Shown here one piece after another: positions 46,005 through 54,592 of a stretch of DNA of 64,000 nucleotides; within the stretch, counting starts at the first letter, position 1; the number at the start of each line of letters is the position of its first letter. The position numbers were made by a program, and so were the translations under genes. A model generated the notes under the pieces. It saw only the letters and a list, made by a program, of their open reading frames with translations, was not told where the DNA came from and searched no databases. Where the stretch lies: assembly GCA_007128315.1 (NCBI GenBank), contig SKXQ01000054.1, positions 1 to 64,000 of the forward strand, written 5' to 3'. Source of the stretch: Spirochaetaceae bacterium (GTDB taxonomy: Bacteria > Spirochaetota > Spirochaetia > DSM-27196 > SKKC01).

Positions 46005-46034
46005 AGCCGGCTCACAAGGAGCCGGCTTTTTTTT
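46005..46034 (+). terminator. Intrinsic terminator of the orphan RNA
   Basis: AGCCGGCTC (46005-46013), loop ACAAG, GAGCCGGCT (46019-46027), then eight T residues to 46034. The opposite strand lacks a T run, so it serves plus-strand transcription and not the converging phosphatase gene. Confidence 0.92.
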
Positions 46035-46067
46035 GCCGTCGCCTGCGGTATATGCCCTGTCCGATGA

Positions 46068-46952
46068 TCAGTACGTCTGGCTGAGAGGGAGCGAGAGTTT
46101 CCGCGTCCTGAGGCCTGTGGTCGTAAACAGAAGTTCGCGCGCCTCGTTGTTCACCCATTCGAAGACCGCCCGTGCGCCGAACCCCTGACTGACGAAGGAT
46201 GCCGCAGTGTCGATACAGAGGTAGCGGCCCTCGTATCGCTTCAGAAACACCCCCGAGGTCTGGGGCGTATGCCCGCAAACATATATGTTGGCGCGATTGT
46301 TATGGAGAAAGGTATGCAGAACCGTCGTATAGTCGGGTTGCGCGTGCTGCCCTGCAGCGTCGGAACACAGAATGCTCGTCTCCGGCGAAAACAGCGACAG
46401 AGGCAGGTCAGCGTCGCCACGACGAAACGAACGGGCGTGCTGATCGAGCTCCTGTTTTACCGCCCGATTGATGTCGGCGAGCTGAAGGTCGCGAAAGACC
46501 GGAGGCAGGTCGGCTGGAGCGAATATGAAGGGGTCAATCCGGACGACCACCGGCAGCGTGACGAGCCAGCGGGCAAGCCACCCTCCCGGGGCAAACGCGT
46601 GTTCGAATCCGGTCGCTTCGGGATCACTGTCCTCCTGATAGAGGGCACGTTCCGATTTCGAGGAGTCCAGGTGTATTCCAAACAGGTTCATGAGTTCGTG
46701 CTTACCCAGAAGCGTGTAGACCCTGCTCCCCCGTTTCGGCGCCTGCGCCTGCAGCTGTATCAGCGATCGGTAGATTGATGCGCTGTCCGGGCCCCGATCG
46801 CACACGTTACCGAGAACAACAAATGCAGTCTCTGACGCGGCAAAGCGGCCGTCCGAATCGGTAAGCTCGCAGGCCCGAAGTATGTCCCGATAGAAGTCTG
46901 CTTCTGCGTGAAGATCGCCGACAGCGATGATGCGCTTGAACGCTCGGGCCAT
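46068..46952 (-). CDS. Calcineurin-like metallophosphatase with altered metal motifs
   Basis: A 294-residue protein of the PPP/diadenosine-tetraphosphatase-like metallophosphatase fold. Motif I GDLHAE (near residue 12) and motif GHTP (near 229) are intact. Motif II reads GNVCDRG, with Asn where GDxxDRG has the bridging Asp, and motif III reads GKHE in place of GNHE. Loss of these metal ligands suggests altered or absent catalysis. It follows cruF by 29 bases, in a crtY-cruF-phosphatase unit. A run of G residues before the ATG can act as ribosome site. Confidence 0.8.
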   Translation of the reverse strand: MARAFKRIIAVGDLHAEADFYRDILRACELTDSDGRFAASETAFVVLGNVCDRGPDSASIYRSLIQLQAQAPKRGSRVYTLLGKHELMNLFGIHLDSSKSERALYQEDSDPEATGFEHAFAPGGWLARWLVTLPVVVRIDPFIFAPADLPPVFRDLQLADINRAVKQELDQHARSFRRGDADLPLSLFSPETSILCSDAAGQHAQPDYTTVLHTFLHNNRANIYVCGHTPQTSGVFLKRYEGRYLCIDTAASFVSQGFGARAVFEWVNNEARELLFTTTGLRTRKLSLPLSQTY

Positions 46953-46981
46953 ACTGGAACCCCCCGAGCCTCAGATTTGCA

Positions 46982-47746
46982 TCAGTACATCATGAAAGTC
47001 AATACAAGAAACAAGCCCATGCCGAGCAGCCCGACGACCCCGCTTCCTTTAAGGTTCCAGAATGCCAGCTGACCGACTGACTCGAGAAACCAGGTCAGAA
47101 GATACACAATGAGCAGGGGTACGACCGGGAGCCCGAAGGTTCCGAGGACAAGCCTGACGGCAAAGGTAATCAGACTTGCACCCAGAAACCAGCCGAAGAG
47201 ATTCTGAAAGGGAATCCCGAAATACCAGCCATCCTGCTCCCATTCCCAGAACCCCCAGCCGACCATCTGCGGGTCGAGGAACAGATCCCAGGCTGCAAAA
47301 GCCGCACCAGCGACCAGGGAGAAGGCGAAAATATTCCCGCCAGGGACAAGGACGGTCGCGACCGCCCACGCCGGAGGCATCATCATGATCCAGGCGATGG
47401 GGATGAGGACCGGTACCTCTCCGATCTGCGGTTGTAATACCTTTGTGTAGTGATAGCGTCCAAACGGATGGCCGGTGTGACTACCGACGAACTCGAGCAG
47501 CCATCCGAGGACCGCTACGAGGACCGCGGCGATGCCAGTCGCCTGTAATCCCGCCCCGAGAGCCATAAGCGCCAGGACGGTTGCTGCCTGCAGCAGCACA
47601 CCGACGGACACACCCAGGGGGACCGCAGAGTCAGATATTACCCATCGGATGATCGGCAACCCGATCATCGAGAGCAGCCACACGGTACCGAGCAGCAGGA
47701 CAGCTACCGGCATCTCAGAGAGCGAAACAATCATGTGTTCAAACAT
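46982..47746 (-). CDS. cruF: Carotenoid 1',2'-hydratase, CruF family
   Basis: A 254-residue membrane protein with seven to eight hydrophobic helices, of the CruF/bisanhydrobacterioruberin-hydratase family (formerly DUF422). Diagnostic segments are FVGSHTGHPFGRYHYT, the IPIAWIMMMPPAW helix, AAWDLFLDPQMVGWG and WYFGIPFQNLFGW. It adds water across the terminal 1',2' double bond of an open carotenoid end. It starts 2 bases after the lycopene cyclase stop, so both act in one pathway. Confidence 0.88.
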   Translation of the reverse strand: MFEHMIVSLSEMPVAVLLLGTVWLLSMIGLPIIRWVISDSAVPLGVSVGVLLQAATVLALMALGAGLQATGIAAVLVAVLGWLLEFVGSHTGHPFGRYHYTKVLQPQIGEVPVLIPIAWIMMMPPAWAVATVLVPGGNIFAFSLVAGAAFAAWDLFLDPQMVGWGFWEWEQDGWYFGIPFQNLFGWFLGASLITFAVRLVLGTFGLPVVPLLIVYLLTWFLESVGQLAFWNLKGSGVVGLLGMGLFLVLTFMMY

Positions 47747-47748
47747 AC

Positions 47749-48918
47749 TCAGGACCTTATTACACGCCAGCCCGCTTTCAGAAAGGTCGGAATGGGTACG
47801 GTAGACATAAGTTTCAGATTTTCCCGTATACCACCCTCCTCGTCGAGAAAGCGGAACATACGGGTAACAGGATTCCGGTCGAAGAACCGAACAAAGACAT
47901 GTTCGGCAAGATCTCCACGATCGAGCAATACCTGCAGGAGTATGGAGTCAAAACGGAAGTATCGGGGCGGTGTACGCGGAAGATCAAAGGGATGCCCGGT
48001 TCGCTTGAGCGACGCGACGATGGCTTCCGAGTCCCACTGCATGCGCATGAAGGCGTAGCCGGTTGACGCTTTCACCCGTCCGCCTCTCGTGCCGGTTCGC
48101 AGGATGTGACGGCCGCCACGACGCTCAAACGGCTGGTCGGTCATGGGGATAATGCAGGACTCTTCTGCTGTTATCTCGTAGTCGGTAATTCCGAGAACGC
48201 GGTGAATATAATCGTGAATCCGTCGATCGTACTCGTCCGGAGGCAGCGTATCAGGGCTGAACAGCGTGTACTCCACGAGGGCCTCACGAGGACTCCAGGG
48301 CAGAACGTAGAAGAAACGCATGACATCGTGCTGTGGCGTCCGAAAGTCGAACATGCGCGCGACATCCACGTTAAAAAAGTCCCGGGCCAGGCGTATCTCG
48401 ACGCCTTTGAAATGCTGCTTCAGGTTCCGGTACTTCGACTCGTCGACGACAAAGTCCTGGTATTTCCAGAGACTGTCGAAGACCCACCGGCCACGGTAAG
48501 CCCGGCCTCCGGCAACGATTTCCGCGCCGTCGTCGGTGTCGCGGACCTGGTCGACCGAAGCGGTAAGAATCTCCACATGCGGACACGTCGCCAGGCGCTC
48601 CTTCACGAAGCGATAGAAGTCCTCGGAGCGAAGCATCTGATACCGGTACGGCGCAAGCGGCAGAACAAGGTCCTTCCCGTCACCGGTGATCTGCAGGGTA
48701 TCCCAGCTCCTGCGGGCTATGCCGTCAAATGGTGTATCACCCCTGACCCAGTAACACCAGGTACGGTCGTTCAGGCGTTTTTCTTCCTCGTCGACGATGA
48801 GTATTCGGGAGTTCTCGAAACCGCCTTCGACGAGATGCCAGGCAAGACTCAGGCCTGCTCCTCCGCCACCGGCGAGAATGAAATCGTAGTCGACGGCGAC
48901 CGCCTCTGTTTGCGCCAT
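47749..48918 (-). CDS. crtY: Lycopene cyclase (CrtY/CrtL family)
   Basis: A 389-residue flavoprotein that forms beta-ionone rings on lycopene or its precursors. The dinucleotide fold FILAGGGGAGLSLAWHL is near the N terminus, followed by the family motif NDRTWCYW and later FYVLPWSPREALVEYTLFS. The frame is open to 49029, but the ATG at 48918 (GGTGG before it) matches the family start and avoids overlap with galE. With CruF next to it, a monocyclic hydroxylated carotenoid (hydroxy-torulene type) is predicted. Other crt genes (crtE, crtB, crtI) are not in the window. Confidence 0.9.
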   Translation of the reverse strand: MAQTEAVAVDYDFILAGGGGAGLSLAWHLVEGGFENSRILIVDEEEKRLNDRTWCYWVRGDTPFDGIARRSWDTLQITGDGKDLVLPLAPYRYQMLRSEDFYRFVKERLATCPHVEILTASVDQVRDTDDGAEIVAGGRAYRGRWVFDSLWKYQDFVVDESKYRNLKQHFKGVEIRLARDFFNVDVARMFDFRTPQHDVMRFFYVLPWSPREALVEYTLFSPDTLPPDEYDRRIHDYIHRVLGITDYEITAEESCIIPMTDQPFERRGGRHILRTGTRGGRVKASTGYAFMRMQWDSEAIVASLKRTGHPFDLPRTPPRYFRFDSILLQVLLDRGDLAEHVFVRFFDRNPVTRMFRFLDEEGGIRENLKLMSTVPIPTFLKAGWRVIRS

Positions 48919-48946
48919 GCCACCAATGTACCGCTCGCACATTCGC

Positions 48947-48976
48947 TTGACAACGAGAAAGCACCGTGCCCACACT
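48947..48976 (+). promoter_or_regulatory. Promoter of galE (leaderless)
   Basis: A consensus TTGACA (48947-48952), 18 bases, weak CACACT (48971-48976), then 8 bases to the ATG at 48985. No ribosome site. Confidence 0.4.
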
Positions 48977-48984
48977 GCATTCAT

Positions 48985-49962
48985 ATGCGAATACTTGTTG
49001 CCGGCGGCGCCGGGTACATCGGCAGTCACGTTACTCGGGCCCTGCTCGATACGGGCTATGAAGTCTGTGTCTTTGACGACTTCTCATCGGGTCAGGAAGA
49101 GAATCTCTTCCCTGAAGCAGAGCTCGTTCGCGGAAGCATTAAGGACAGCGCCCTGATCGGAGAGACCCTGAGCAGAGGCTTTGACGCAGTCGTACATCTC
49201 GCAGCCTTCAAGGCAGCGGGCGAAAGCATGACCGAACCCGGAAAGTACGCGGACAACAACATCGCCGGTACGATCTCGCTTCTCAACGCCATGGTCGAGC
49301 ACGGAATCGGGAACATCGTGTTCTCGAGTTCAGCCGCCGTATACGGGGAGCCACAATACATTCCGGTCGACGAAGCCCATCCTGCCAACCCGACGAACTT
49401 CTACGGCTTTACCAAGCTCGAGATCGAACGGATCATGGGATGGTACGACAGACTCACCGGGCTAAAGAGCGCGTGCCTGCGCTATTTCAACGCAGCCGGC
49501 TACGATACCGACGGGAGGATCGGAGGGCTCGAACGCAACCCTGCGAACTTGCTGCCTGTTATCATGGAAGTTGCCTCGGGCGCACGAAACGAGCTTTCGA
49601 TATTCGGGAACGACTACGATACACCGGACGGGACCTGTATTCGCGATTACGTGCACGTGACAGATCTGGCGAACGCCCACGTCGCTGCGGTGCACTATCT
49701 TTTCGAAACGCACGACAGCATCGCAGTGAACCTTGGAAGTGAACAGGGCTACAGCGTGCAGGAAATGCTCGACGTGGCACGCCGTGTGACCGGAAAGGAG
49801 ATCCCGTCGAGGATCGTGGCGCGAAGAGCCGGCGATCCTGCGAGACTCGTTGCATCGAGCAGTATGGCGTCACACCATTTCAGCTGGGATACGCTGTTTT
49901 CAGACCCGGAAACCCTCGTTGCAACAACCTGGGAAGCCTATCAGAAGCACATGAAGGCATAG
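48985..49962 (+). CDS. galE: UDP-glucose 4-epimerase
   Basis: A 325-residue short-chain dehydrogenase/reductase interconverting UDP-glucose and UDP-galactose. It starts with the NAD motif GGAGYIGSHV; the catalytic pair is in SSSAAVYG and YGFTKLEIER (YxxxK), and NLGSEQGYSVQEM is typical of GalE. The frame extends far upstream, but that part is antisense to crtY; the ATG at 48985 is clearly the start. Confidence 0.95.
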   Translation: MRILVAGGAGYIGSHVTRALLDTGYEVCVFDDFSSGQEENLFPEAELVRGSIKDSALIGETLSRGFDAVVHLAAFKAAGESMTEPGKYADNNIAGTISLLNAMVEHGIGNIVFSSSAAVYGEPQYIPVDEAHPANPTNFYGFTKLEIERIMGWYDRLTGLKSACLRYFNAAGYDTDGRIGGLERNPANLLPVIMEVASGARNELSIFGNDYDTPDGTCIRDYVHVTDLANAHVAAVHYLFETHDSIAVNLGSEQGYSVQEMLDVARRVTGKEIPSRIVARRAGDPARLVASSSMASHHFSWDTLFSDPETLVATTWEAYQKHMKA

Positions 49963-49973
49963 CCTCGGATCGA

Positions 49974-50858
49974 TCAGTTCTCTACCCACGTCGACACATA
50001 CTCAACACCGCGCGGCATCCAGGATGGTTTCCGTTCCGTCCAGGCGCCTCCGAAACCGAGCTCATCGGCGACGGCGGAGAAGTGAGCCATGGCAACGCCG
50101 GCGTCGATGCGCTGCATATCCACGTCCTTGATGGCCTTGTCGAACCCGGTCGTTCGAGCCACAAACAGATGCAGCAGATCGGGGCCGCTGTCGGCGCTGT
50201 AGCGGTACACCCGCCACGGCTGCTGATTGGAGGTCGACGGGGCAAGCCGAACTGCTTCCAGCATGGCCTCGAAATCTGCGGCGGAAGCCGGGGTCAGCGG
50301 AAACGGTGAGGACTGTGGCTTGTCATCATCATCCCAGAACTCCACCTCGAAAAAGAGCTCCGACCAGCGTTTCCGTTTGCGCGCACCGACGGCGAAGCGG
50401 ATCGACCCGTCACTGACAGTCCGGCGGCGGGCAGGATACCCGATAGGCACCACAGCGGGAATGAGCACATCCCGGTCGAGACCGAGTGCCTTCGCGAATC
50501 CACCGCGGTTGAAGGTTCCACCAAGCCAGCACGTAGAGACAAAACTCGCCTCGACGTGGAGCACCGCCTGCTCGAGTACGAAGCCGAAATCCTCCATGCT
50601 GTGACGCCCCTTCTGCACGTAGCCGACAATGAACTGAGCGGGATTATGCACGACACCGTAAGGTGCCCGCTCGGAGATATCGGCAATCATGGCGTCATCA
50701 GCGGGAACAAGCGCGAGCCCTACCGGTGATCCGAAAGGAGGATCGTTTACCTTTTCCAACAGGTCGCGAACCTGTGCTTCATCCTCAGCCGACAAGGGCT
50801 GCCCGTCGAATGCTCGACAGCTGAGCCGCGAGGCTATAACTTCTCTGGCGTTTTTCAC
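49974..50858 (-). CDS. Nitroreductase-family protein (two-lobed, TM1586-like)
   Basis: About 294 residues. It has the flavin-binding nitroreductase fold with REVIASRLSCRAFDG at the start and a second half that repeats it (AAMLEAVRLAPSTSNQQPWRVYR-like segment), the arrangement of the putative TM nitroreductase family. The substrate is unknown. The start is either GTG at 50858, with GGAAGAG upstream, or GTG at 50894; conserved sequence begins after the former. It converges with galE (11-base gap) and diverges from hflX. Confidence 0.82.
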   Translation of the reverse strand: MKNAREVIASRLSCRAFDGQPLSAEDEAQVRDLLEKVNDPPFGSPVGLALVPADDAMIADISERAPYGVVHNPAQFIVGYVQKGRHSMEDFGFVLEQAVLHVEASFVSTCWLGGTFNRGGFAKALGLDRDVLIPAVVPIGYPARRRTVSDGSIRFAVGARKRKRWSELFFEVEFWDDDDKPQSSPFPLTPASAADFEAMLEAVRLAPSTSNQQPWRVYRYSADSGPDLLHLFVARTTGFDKAIKDVDMQRIDAGVAMAHFSAVADELGFGGAWTERKPSWMPRGVEYVSTWVEN

Positions 50859-50943
50859 GATACTACTCTTCCTGCCGGTCTTTTTCTCGCACAATGCACC
50901 TGCAGAGTATACAGGATTATGCGCACGACGGCGACCGTACCTT

Positions 50944-50973
50944 TTGCCCGATGCGCCTCATTCCGGGTAGAAT
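50944..50973 (+). promoter_or_regulatory. Promoter of hflX (leaderless)
   Basis: TTGCCC (50944-50949), 18 bases, TAGAAT (50968-50973), then 10 bases to the ATG at 50984. Confidence 0.5.
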
Positions 50974-50983
50974 GTCATCCGAC

Positions 50984-52261
50984 ATGATAGAACATATTAG
51001 CACTCCACCCGGGGTGATCCTGGTCGGTGTCCGACACAGGGAAATGACGGTTTCCGAAGCACAGCAGCACGTAGCGGAGCTTGCCCGCCTGGTTGATACG
51101 CTCGGCTACGCCGTCCTCGACACGAAGGTGCTTCGCGGAAGCACACCGAATCCCGGGCTGTTTATCGGAAGCGGACAGGCGGAAGAACTGGCCCGTCTCG
51201 CTGACGACCTGGAAGCGGAAGCACTCATTTTTGATGACGAGCTTTCGCCATCCCAGCAGCGTAATCTCGAACGGCGCACCCGGGTTGCCGTCTCCGATCG
51301 CCACGAGATCATTCTCGAGATCTTCCACGAGCACGCGGTCACCCGGGAGGCCCGACTGCAGGTCGAGAAAGCCGAACTCGCCTACCAGCTGCCGCGTCTG
51401 CGGCGCGCATGGACGCACCTGTCGCGCCAGCGTGGTGGGGCGAAGGGTACGCGGGGCGAAGGTGAAACGCAGCTGGAAATCGACCGGCGGCGAATAACGG
51501 CACGGCAGCAGCAACTGGAAAGGGAACTGACTGAGGTACGTCGTCACCGTTCGACCATGCGGCAGAAACGCGAGGCCGTACCTGTTCCTACCCTCGCCCT
51601 TGTCGGATATACGAACGCCGGCAAATCGAGCCTCATGACCGCGCTCACGGGAAAGAAGGTGCTCAGACAGGACAAGCTTTTCGCAACGCTGGATCCGAAG
51701 TCATCGCGGATGGTGCTGCCCGGCGGAGTCGAGGTGATTGTCACTGACACAGTCGGGTTTATCAGAAAGCTGCCTCACGATCTCGTCGAGGCGTTTCGGA
51801 GCACCCTTGAGGAAACGATCCGCGCCGACATTCTTCTCCACGTCGTCGACGCCTCGAGTCCACAGGCGGGGGATGAAGCCGCGACGACACGCGCAGTACT
51901 TTCGGAGATTGGAGCAGATACGGCGTCCATTGTCGTCGTGCTGAACAAGATGGATCTGCTCGGCTACGACAGGGAGTCGATCGCCCGGGCGTCCGTACAC
52001 GTCGCGGGAGTCGACAGCGGTATACCGGTGAGCAGTCTGACCGGAGCCGGTATAGACGACCTGCGCGCACGCGTGGCCGAACTTGTCACGAGCAGCAGAG
52101 TCGAAGCGGACCTGGTCATTCCACCGGACCGATGGGATCTTGTGGCCATGCTTCACCGGGAAGGCCGAGTAATCACCGAAGTCATGGAACAGGAAAACGT
52201 TCATGTTCGAGCTGAACTGGGCGGCAGGCTCAGGCAGGTTCTCGCGGAATTCGTCGTGTAA
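50984..52261 (+). CDS. hflX: Ribosome-associated GTPase HflX
   Basis: A 425-residue GTPase that splits stalled ribosomes. An N-terminal HflX domain with the glycine-rich segment RQRGGAKGTRGEGETQLE precedes the G domain: GYTNAGKS (G1), TDTVGF (G3) and NKMD (G4). The frame is open up to 50894, but the ATG at 50984 sits 10 bases after a good promoter and just before the conserved region (IEHISTPPGVILVGV). An ATG at 50972 lies inside the -10 box. Confidence 0.93.
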   Translation: MIEHISTPPGVILVGVRHREMTVSEAQQHVAELARLVDTLGYAVLDTKVLRGSTPNPGLFIGSGQAEELARLADDLEAEALIFDDELSPSQQRNLERRTRVAVSDRHEIILEIFHEHAVTREARLQVEKAELAYQLPRLRRAWTHLSRQRGGAKGTRGEGETQLEIDRRRITARQQQLERELTEVRRHRSTMRQKREAVPVPTLALVGYTNAGKSSLMTALTGKKVLRQDKLFATLDPKSSRMVLPGGVEVIVTDTVGFIRKLPHDLVEAFRSTLEETIRADILLHVVDASSPQAGDEAATTRAVLSEIGADTASIVVVLNKMDLLGYDRESIARASVHVAGVDSGIPVSSLTGAGIDDLRARVAELVTSSRVEADLVIPPDRWDLVAMLHREGRVITEVMEQENVHVRAELGGRLRQVLAEFVV

Positions 52262-52303
52262 ACCATCTACCGTATTCCGACAACGGTTTTCAAGGTTTTT
52301 TTT
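52259..52303 (+). terminator. Weak terminator after hflX
   Basis: CCGT/ACGG inside a short AAACC/GGTTT stem, ending in eight T residues (52296-52303). The stem is weak, so confidence is limited. Confidence 0.4.
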
Positions 52304-52331
52304 CTGTTTGTGTATACAGATTGTCGATTGA

Positions 52332-52344
52332 ACAGATATTCTGT
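52332..52344. promoter_or_regulatory. 13-bp palindrome upstream of ogt
   Basis: ACAGA-TAT-TCTGT, a perfect inverted repeat 25 bases before the ogt ATG. It lies between a possible TTGTCG and TCTACT promoter pair, so it could be an operator of a DNA-damage or other regulator. Confidence 0.35.
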
Positions 52345-52368
52345 CTACTGAAATCCGGGAGACCGACC

Positions 52369-52929
52369 ATGTCGAGACAGAAAGAAGTCGTGTACTGCCA
52401 CACCTATCATTCACCCCTGGGCGACCTTTACCTTGCCGTCGATCGGCGCGGACACGTTCTCAGGGTAAGTTTTGTCGAGTTTCTGCCCTGGGCGCCACAT
52501 CTTGATTTCGAGACGAACAAGTATGCCTGCGGAGAGCTCGAGCTCCAGCTCGACGAGTATTTTCAGGGTCTACGGACCGCGTTTTCGCTGGAAACACGGG
52601 TCGACGGCACCGAGTTCCAACAGTCTGTCTGGAAGAAGCTCAGCAAACTGCCCTACGGTTCAACGACGACCTACAGCGAGCTTGCCGCGCGTATCGGTCG
52701 CAACCGCGCCGCACGGGCTGTCGGAAACGCCATGGCGGAGAATCCGGTCTGTATTCTTATTCCCTGCCACCGCGTTCTGCCGACCAGCGGTGGAATAGGG
52801 AAATACGGTGCCCGACACCTGCCACTCGAAATCGGACGCGACCGGAAGCGGTATCTGCTTTCGCTGGAGCGACAGACGAACAGCGATTCGCTTGATCTGT
52901 TCGCGGCTGCCTCGGTGGCCATCGCCTGA
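52369..52929 (+). CDS. ogt: Methylated-DNA--protein-cysteine methyltransferase
   Basis: A 186-residue suicide repair protein that removes methyl groups from O6-methylguanine. The acceptor Cys133 is in IPCHRV; PYGSTTTYSELAARIGRNRAARAVGNAM is the DNA-binding helix-turn-helix region. An N-terminal ribonuclease-like domain is complete. The ATG at 52369 has GGGAG upstream; an earlier in-frame TTG at 52321 has none. Convergent with the following gene. Confidence 0.93.
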   Translation: MSRQKEVVYCHTYHSPLGDLYLAVDRRGHVLRVSFVEFLPWAPHLDFETNKYACGELELQLDEYFQGLRTAFSLETRVDGTEFQQSVWKKLSKLPYGSTTTYSELAARIGRNRAARAVGNAMAENPVCILIPCHRVLPTSGGIGKYGARHLPLEIGRDRKRYLLSLERQTNSDSLDLFAAASVAIA

Positions 52930-52939
52930 AACTGCTTCG

Positions 52940-54514
52940 CTATGGTTTCATGCTCAGCTGCAGCAGCTGCATAAAGAAATAGACCGTGCGGTAGACCGAG
53001 GTCAGGCGTTCGTCTATGGACGCTTCCGAGTAGGTTTCCACCTCTTTCCAGTTCATCAGAAGCTCCGGTTTCTTCTTTTTGCGGTCATCGATAGCCAGCT
53101 TCAGGATTTTACCGATGGAAATCAGATGCTGCCCGGACTCGTTGATCAGGCGCTTCGCGTGTGCGTTGATCTCGTCAACAATGGTGGCAACGACTTTCTG
53201 TGATGCCTTGTCGCGCTCCGATGACCGCCCGATCGCTTTTTTAAGCTTCATACCGAGCTCGCCCTCGTCCGACAGGCTGTCGTCGAACTGCACAAGTTTC
53301 GTGGATAACTCCATGAGGCTGTGGAAACAGTCGCTAAGCTGCTGACTTGCAAGCGGTTCGGTCCACTTTCCGCGGATGACAAGCAGATCCTGCAACTCCC
53401 GGACGTCTTTCTTGAAATAGTCGATCAGAAAAGCCTTGAGATAGTTGAACGCGTCCAGATAGACGAAACCGGTTCCGACGCGGGGTCCGAGCGTTACGTT
53501 TGCCTTGTCCGTATAGAACTTCGCGCGGCTGACCGCGGTTTTGCCGAAGACCTCCTGACAGAGGCGCTCGATTTTCCTGTTTCGTTTTTCCAGCGAGACC
53601 TGCCGTAAGTGTGCTTCTGCCTGTATCTTCAGTTTTTCCAGATACGGCTCAAGAATCCGATGCCTGCCGGTGGTAATGGTGGGTTCATAGTACGGGTCCC
53701 CGTCGGCCATTCGCACGACCTGTGCCAGAACGTCCGATTTACGCACATTCACGAGCATGACCACGAGCTTCTTCCACGCTTTCCGGTCTATGACGTCAAC
53801 AGCACGATACTGCTGAAGTACATCGAAGACATCATCCCAGGCGGTATCGAGCTCAAGGGAAAGGAAAATCTCAAGGAAATCCTTGATATCATCGCTGACA
53901 TACGAGGCATTTATCGGTTCGAACTTCGGTTGCAGATCAAAACTGTCCTCACCGATCGACGCATCGAACTTGCGCAGAACGAAATAGTAGTCGAACAGGA
54001 CAAAGTCAAGGAACTGTCGCAGCAGTGTATACGTCCTGTTTGTACGCTCCACCGACTGTGAGTCAAAGGATGTGTAGAACTGCTGCATAGCCGATTTGAT
54101 CCTGGCCACCGCCTGTTTCGGCTCTTCTTTCTCCGCCAGTTCCCTGATCGTTGCCTCGGTAAAGGCGTCACGAAAGCGTTGCTGTTCCGTAGTGAAATAA
54201 TGCTCGACAACCAGGTCCCGAAGGCCCTGACTGTCACGGGCGTTCTGAAGCAGACTTCGCGCCGGGCCGATGACGGCATAGATATCAAAAAAAAACCTGG
54301 CGAGACCGGGCATCGCGAGATCGCCCCTGGCACGATAGAACTTGTATTTACTCCGACCGAGGTCTTTCCCGATCTGCTTGAGCTGACGCTTCCGCTGCCG
54401 CTCGGGGTTGTTACCTCCGAACACAATCGACAGAAGTCTCTCCAGAATATTATCGTGTGCGTCGGCCACCGAATCAGGTTCTGATTCGGTGGCCTTCCGG
54501 GTGCTCTCGGCCAT
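52940..54514 (-). CDS. Conserved spirochaete-type helical protein
   Basis: A 524-residue soluble, highly charged and mostly helical protein. I recall similar long proteins as conserved hypotheticals in spirochaetes (possibly the family catalogued as DUF5312), but cannot confirm this. Notable segments are LARFFFDIYAVIGPARSLL, LLRQFLDFVLFDYYFVLRKFD and FVYLDAFNYLKAFLIDYFKKD; there is no catalytic motif. The message appears leaderless: TACTCT ends 8 bases before the ATG with TTGACG 17 bases further up. Function unknown. Confidence 0.8.
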   Translation of the reverse strand: MAESTRKATESEPDSVADAHDNILERLLSIVFGGNNPERQRKRQLKQIGKDLGRSKYKFYRARGDLAMPGLARFFFDIYAVIGPARSLLQNARDSQGLRDLVVEHYFTTEQQRFRDAFTEATIRELAEKEEPKQAVARIKSAMQQFYTSFDSQSVERTNRTYTLLRQFLDFVLFDYYFVLRKFDASIGEDSFDLQPKFEPINASYVSDDIKDFLEIFLSLELDTAWDDVFDVLQQYRAVDVIDRKAWKKLVVMLVNVRKSDVLAQVVRMADGDPYYEPTITTGRHRILEPYLEKLKIQAEAHLRQVSLEKRNRKIERLCQEVFGKTAVSRAKFYTDKANVTLGPRVGTGFVYLDAFNYLKAFLIDYFKKDVRELQDLLVIRGKWTEPLASQQLSDCFHSLMELSTKLVQFDDSLSDEGELGMKLKKAIGRSSERDKASQKVVATIVDEINAHAKRLINESGQHLISIGKILKLAIDDRKKKKPELLMNWKEVETYSEASIDERLTSVYRTVYFFMQLLQLSMKP

Positions 54515-54522
54515 ACCGGCAT

Positions 54523-54551
54523 AGAGTACGCGTGGATACCGCCGACGTCAA
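54523..54551 (-). promoter_or_regulatory. Leaderless promoter of the 524-aa gene
   Basis: On the minus strand TTGACG (54546-54551), 17 bases, TACTCT (54523-54528), then 8 bases to the ATG at 54514. Confidence 0.5.
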
Positions 54552-54592
54552 GTTCTTAGAGGTATTGGACAATTAAAAACACTGCGCTCGTA

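Larger units (their letters stand above)
45772..46034 (+). ncRNA. Candidate free-standing structured RNA, about 263 nt
   Basis: The 430-base gap 45638-46067 has no convincing long gene but contains a complete transcription unit: promoter, structured body, intrinsic terminator. Hairpins read directly from the sequence: CCTCC/GGAGG (45787-45805), GCCGG/CCGGC (45848-45865), ATCGCA/TGCGAT (45877-45892), GCGCC/GGCGC (45910-45923), CGGG/CCC around 45969-45981, and the terminator stem. An alternative long pairing, AGTGAAT with ATTCACT (45820-45898 region), would compete with the inner hairpins. It matches none of tmRNA, 6S, SRP or RNase P RNA by signature. A 14-codon frame inside may be translated. 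Function unknown. Confidence 0.55.

Noticed and set aside
45772-46034. tmRNA, 6S, SRP or RNase P RNA
   Set aside because: None of the signature sequences (tmRNA tag and tRNA-like ends, the SRP GGAAGNAGCC-type loop, RNase P core) is present, and the length and separate small hairpins do not fit 6S RNA.
45886-46188. 100-codon frame across the orphan RNA and terminator
   Set aside because: It would read through the strong terminator and into the antisense of the phosphatase gene, with no ribosome site.
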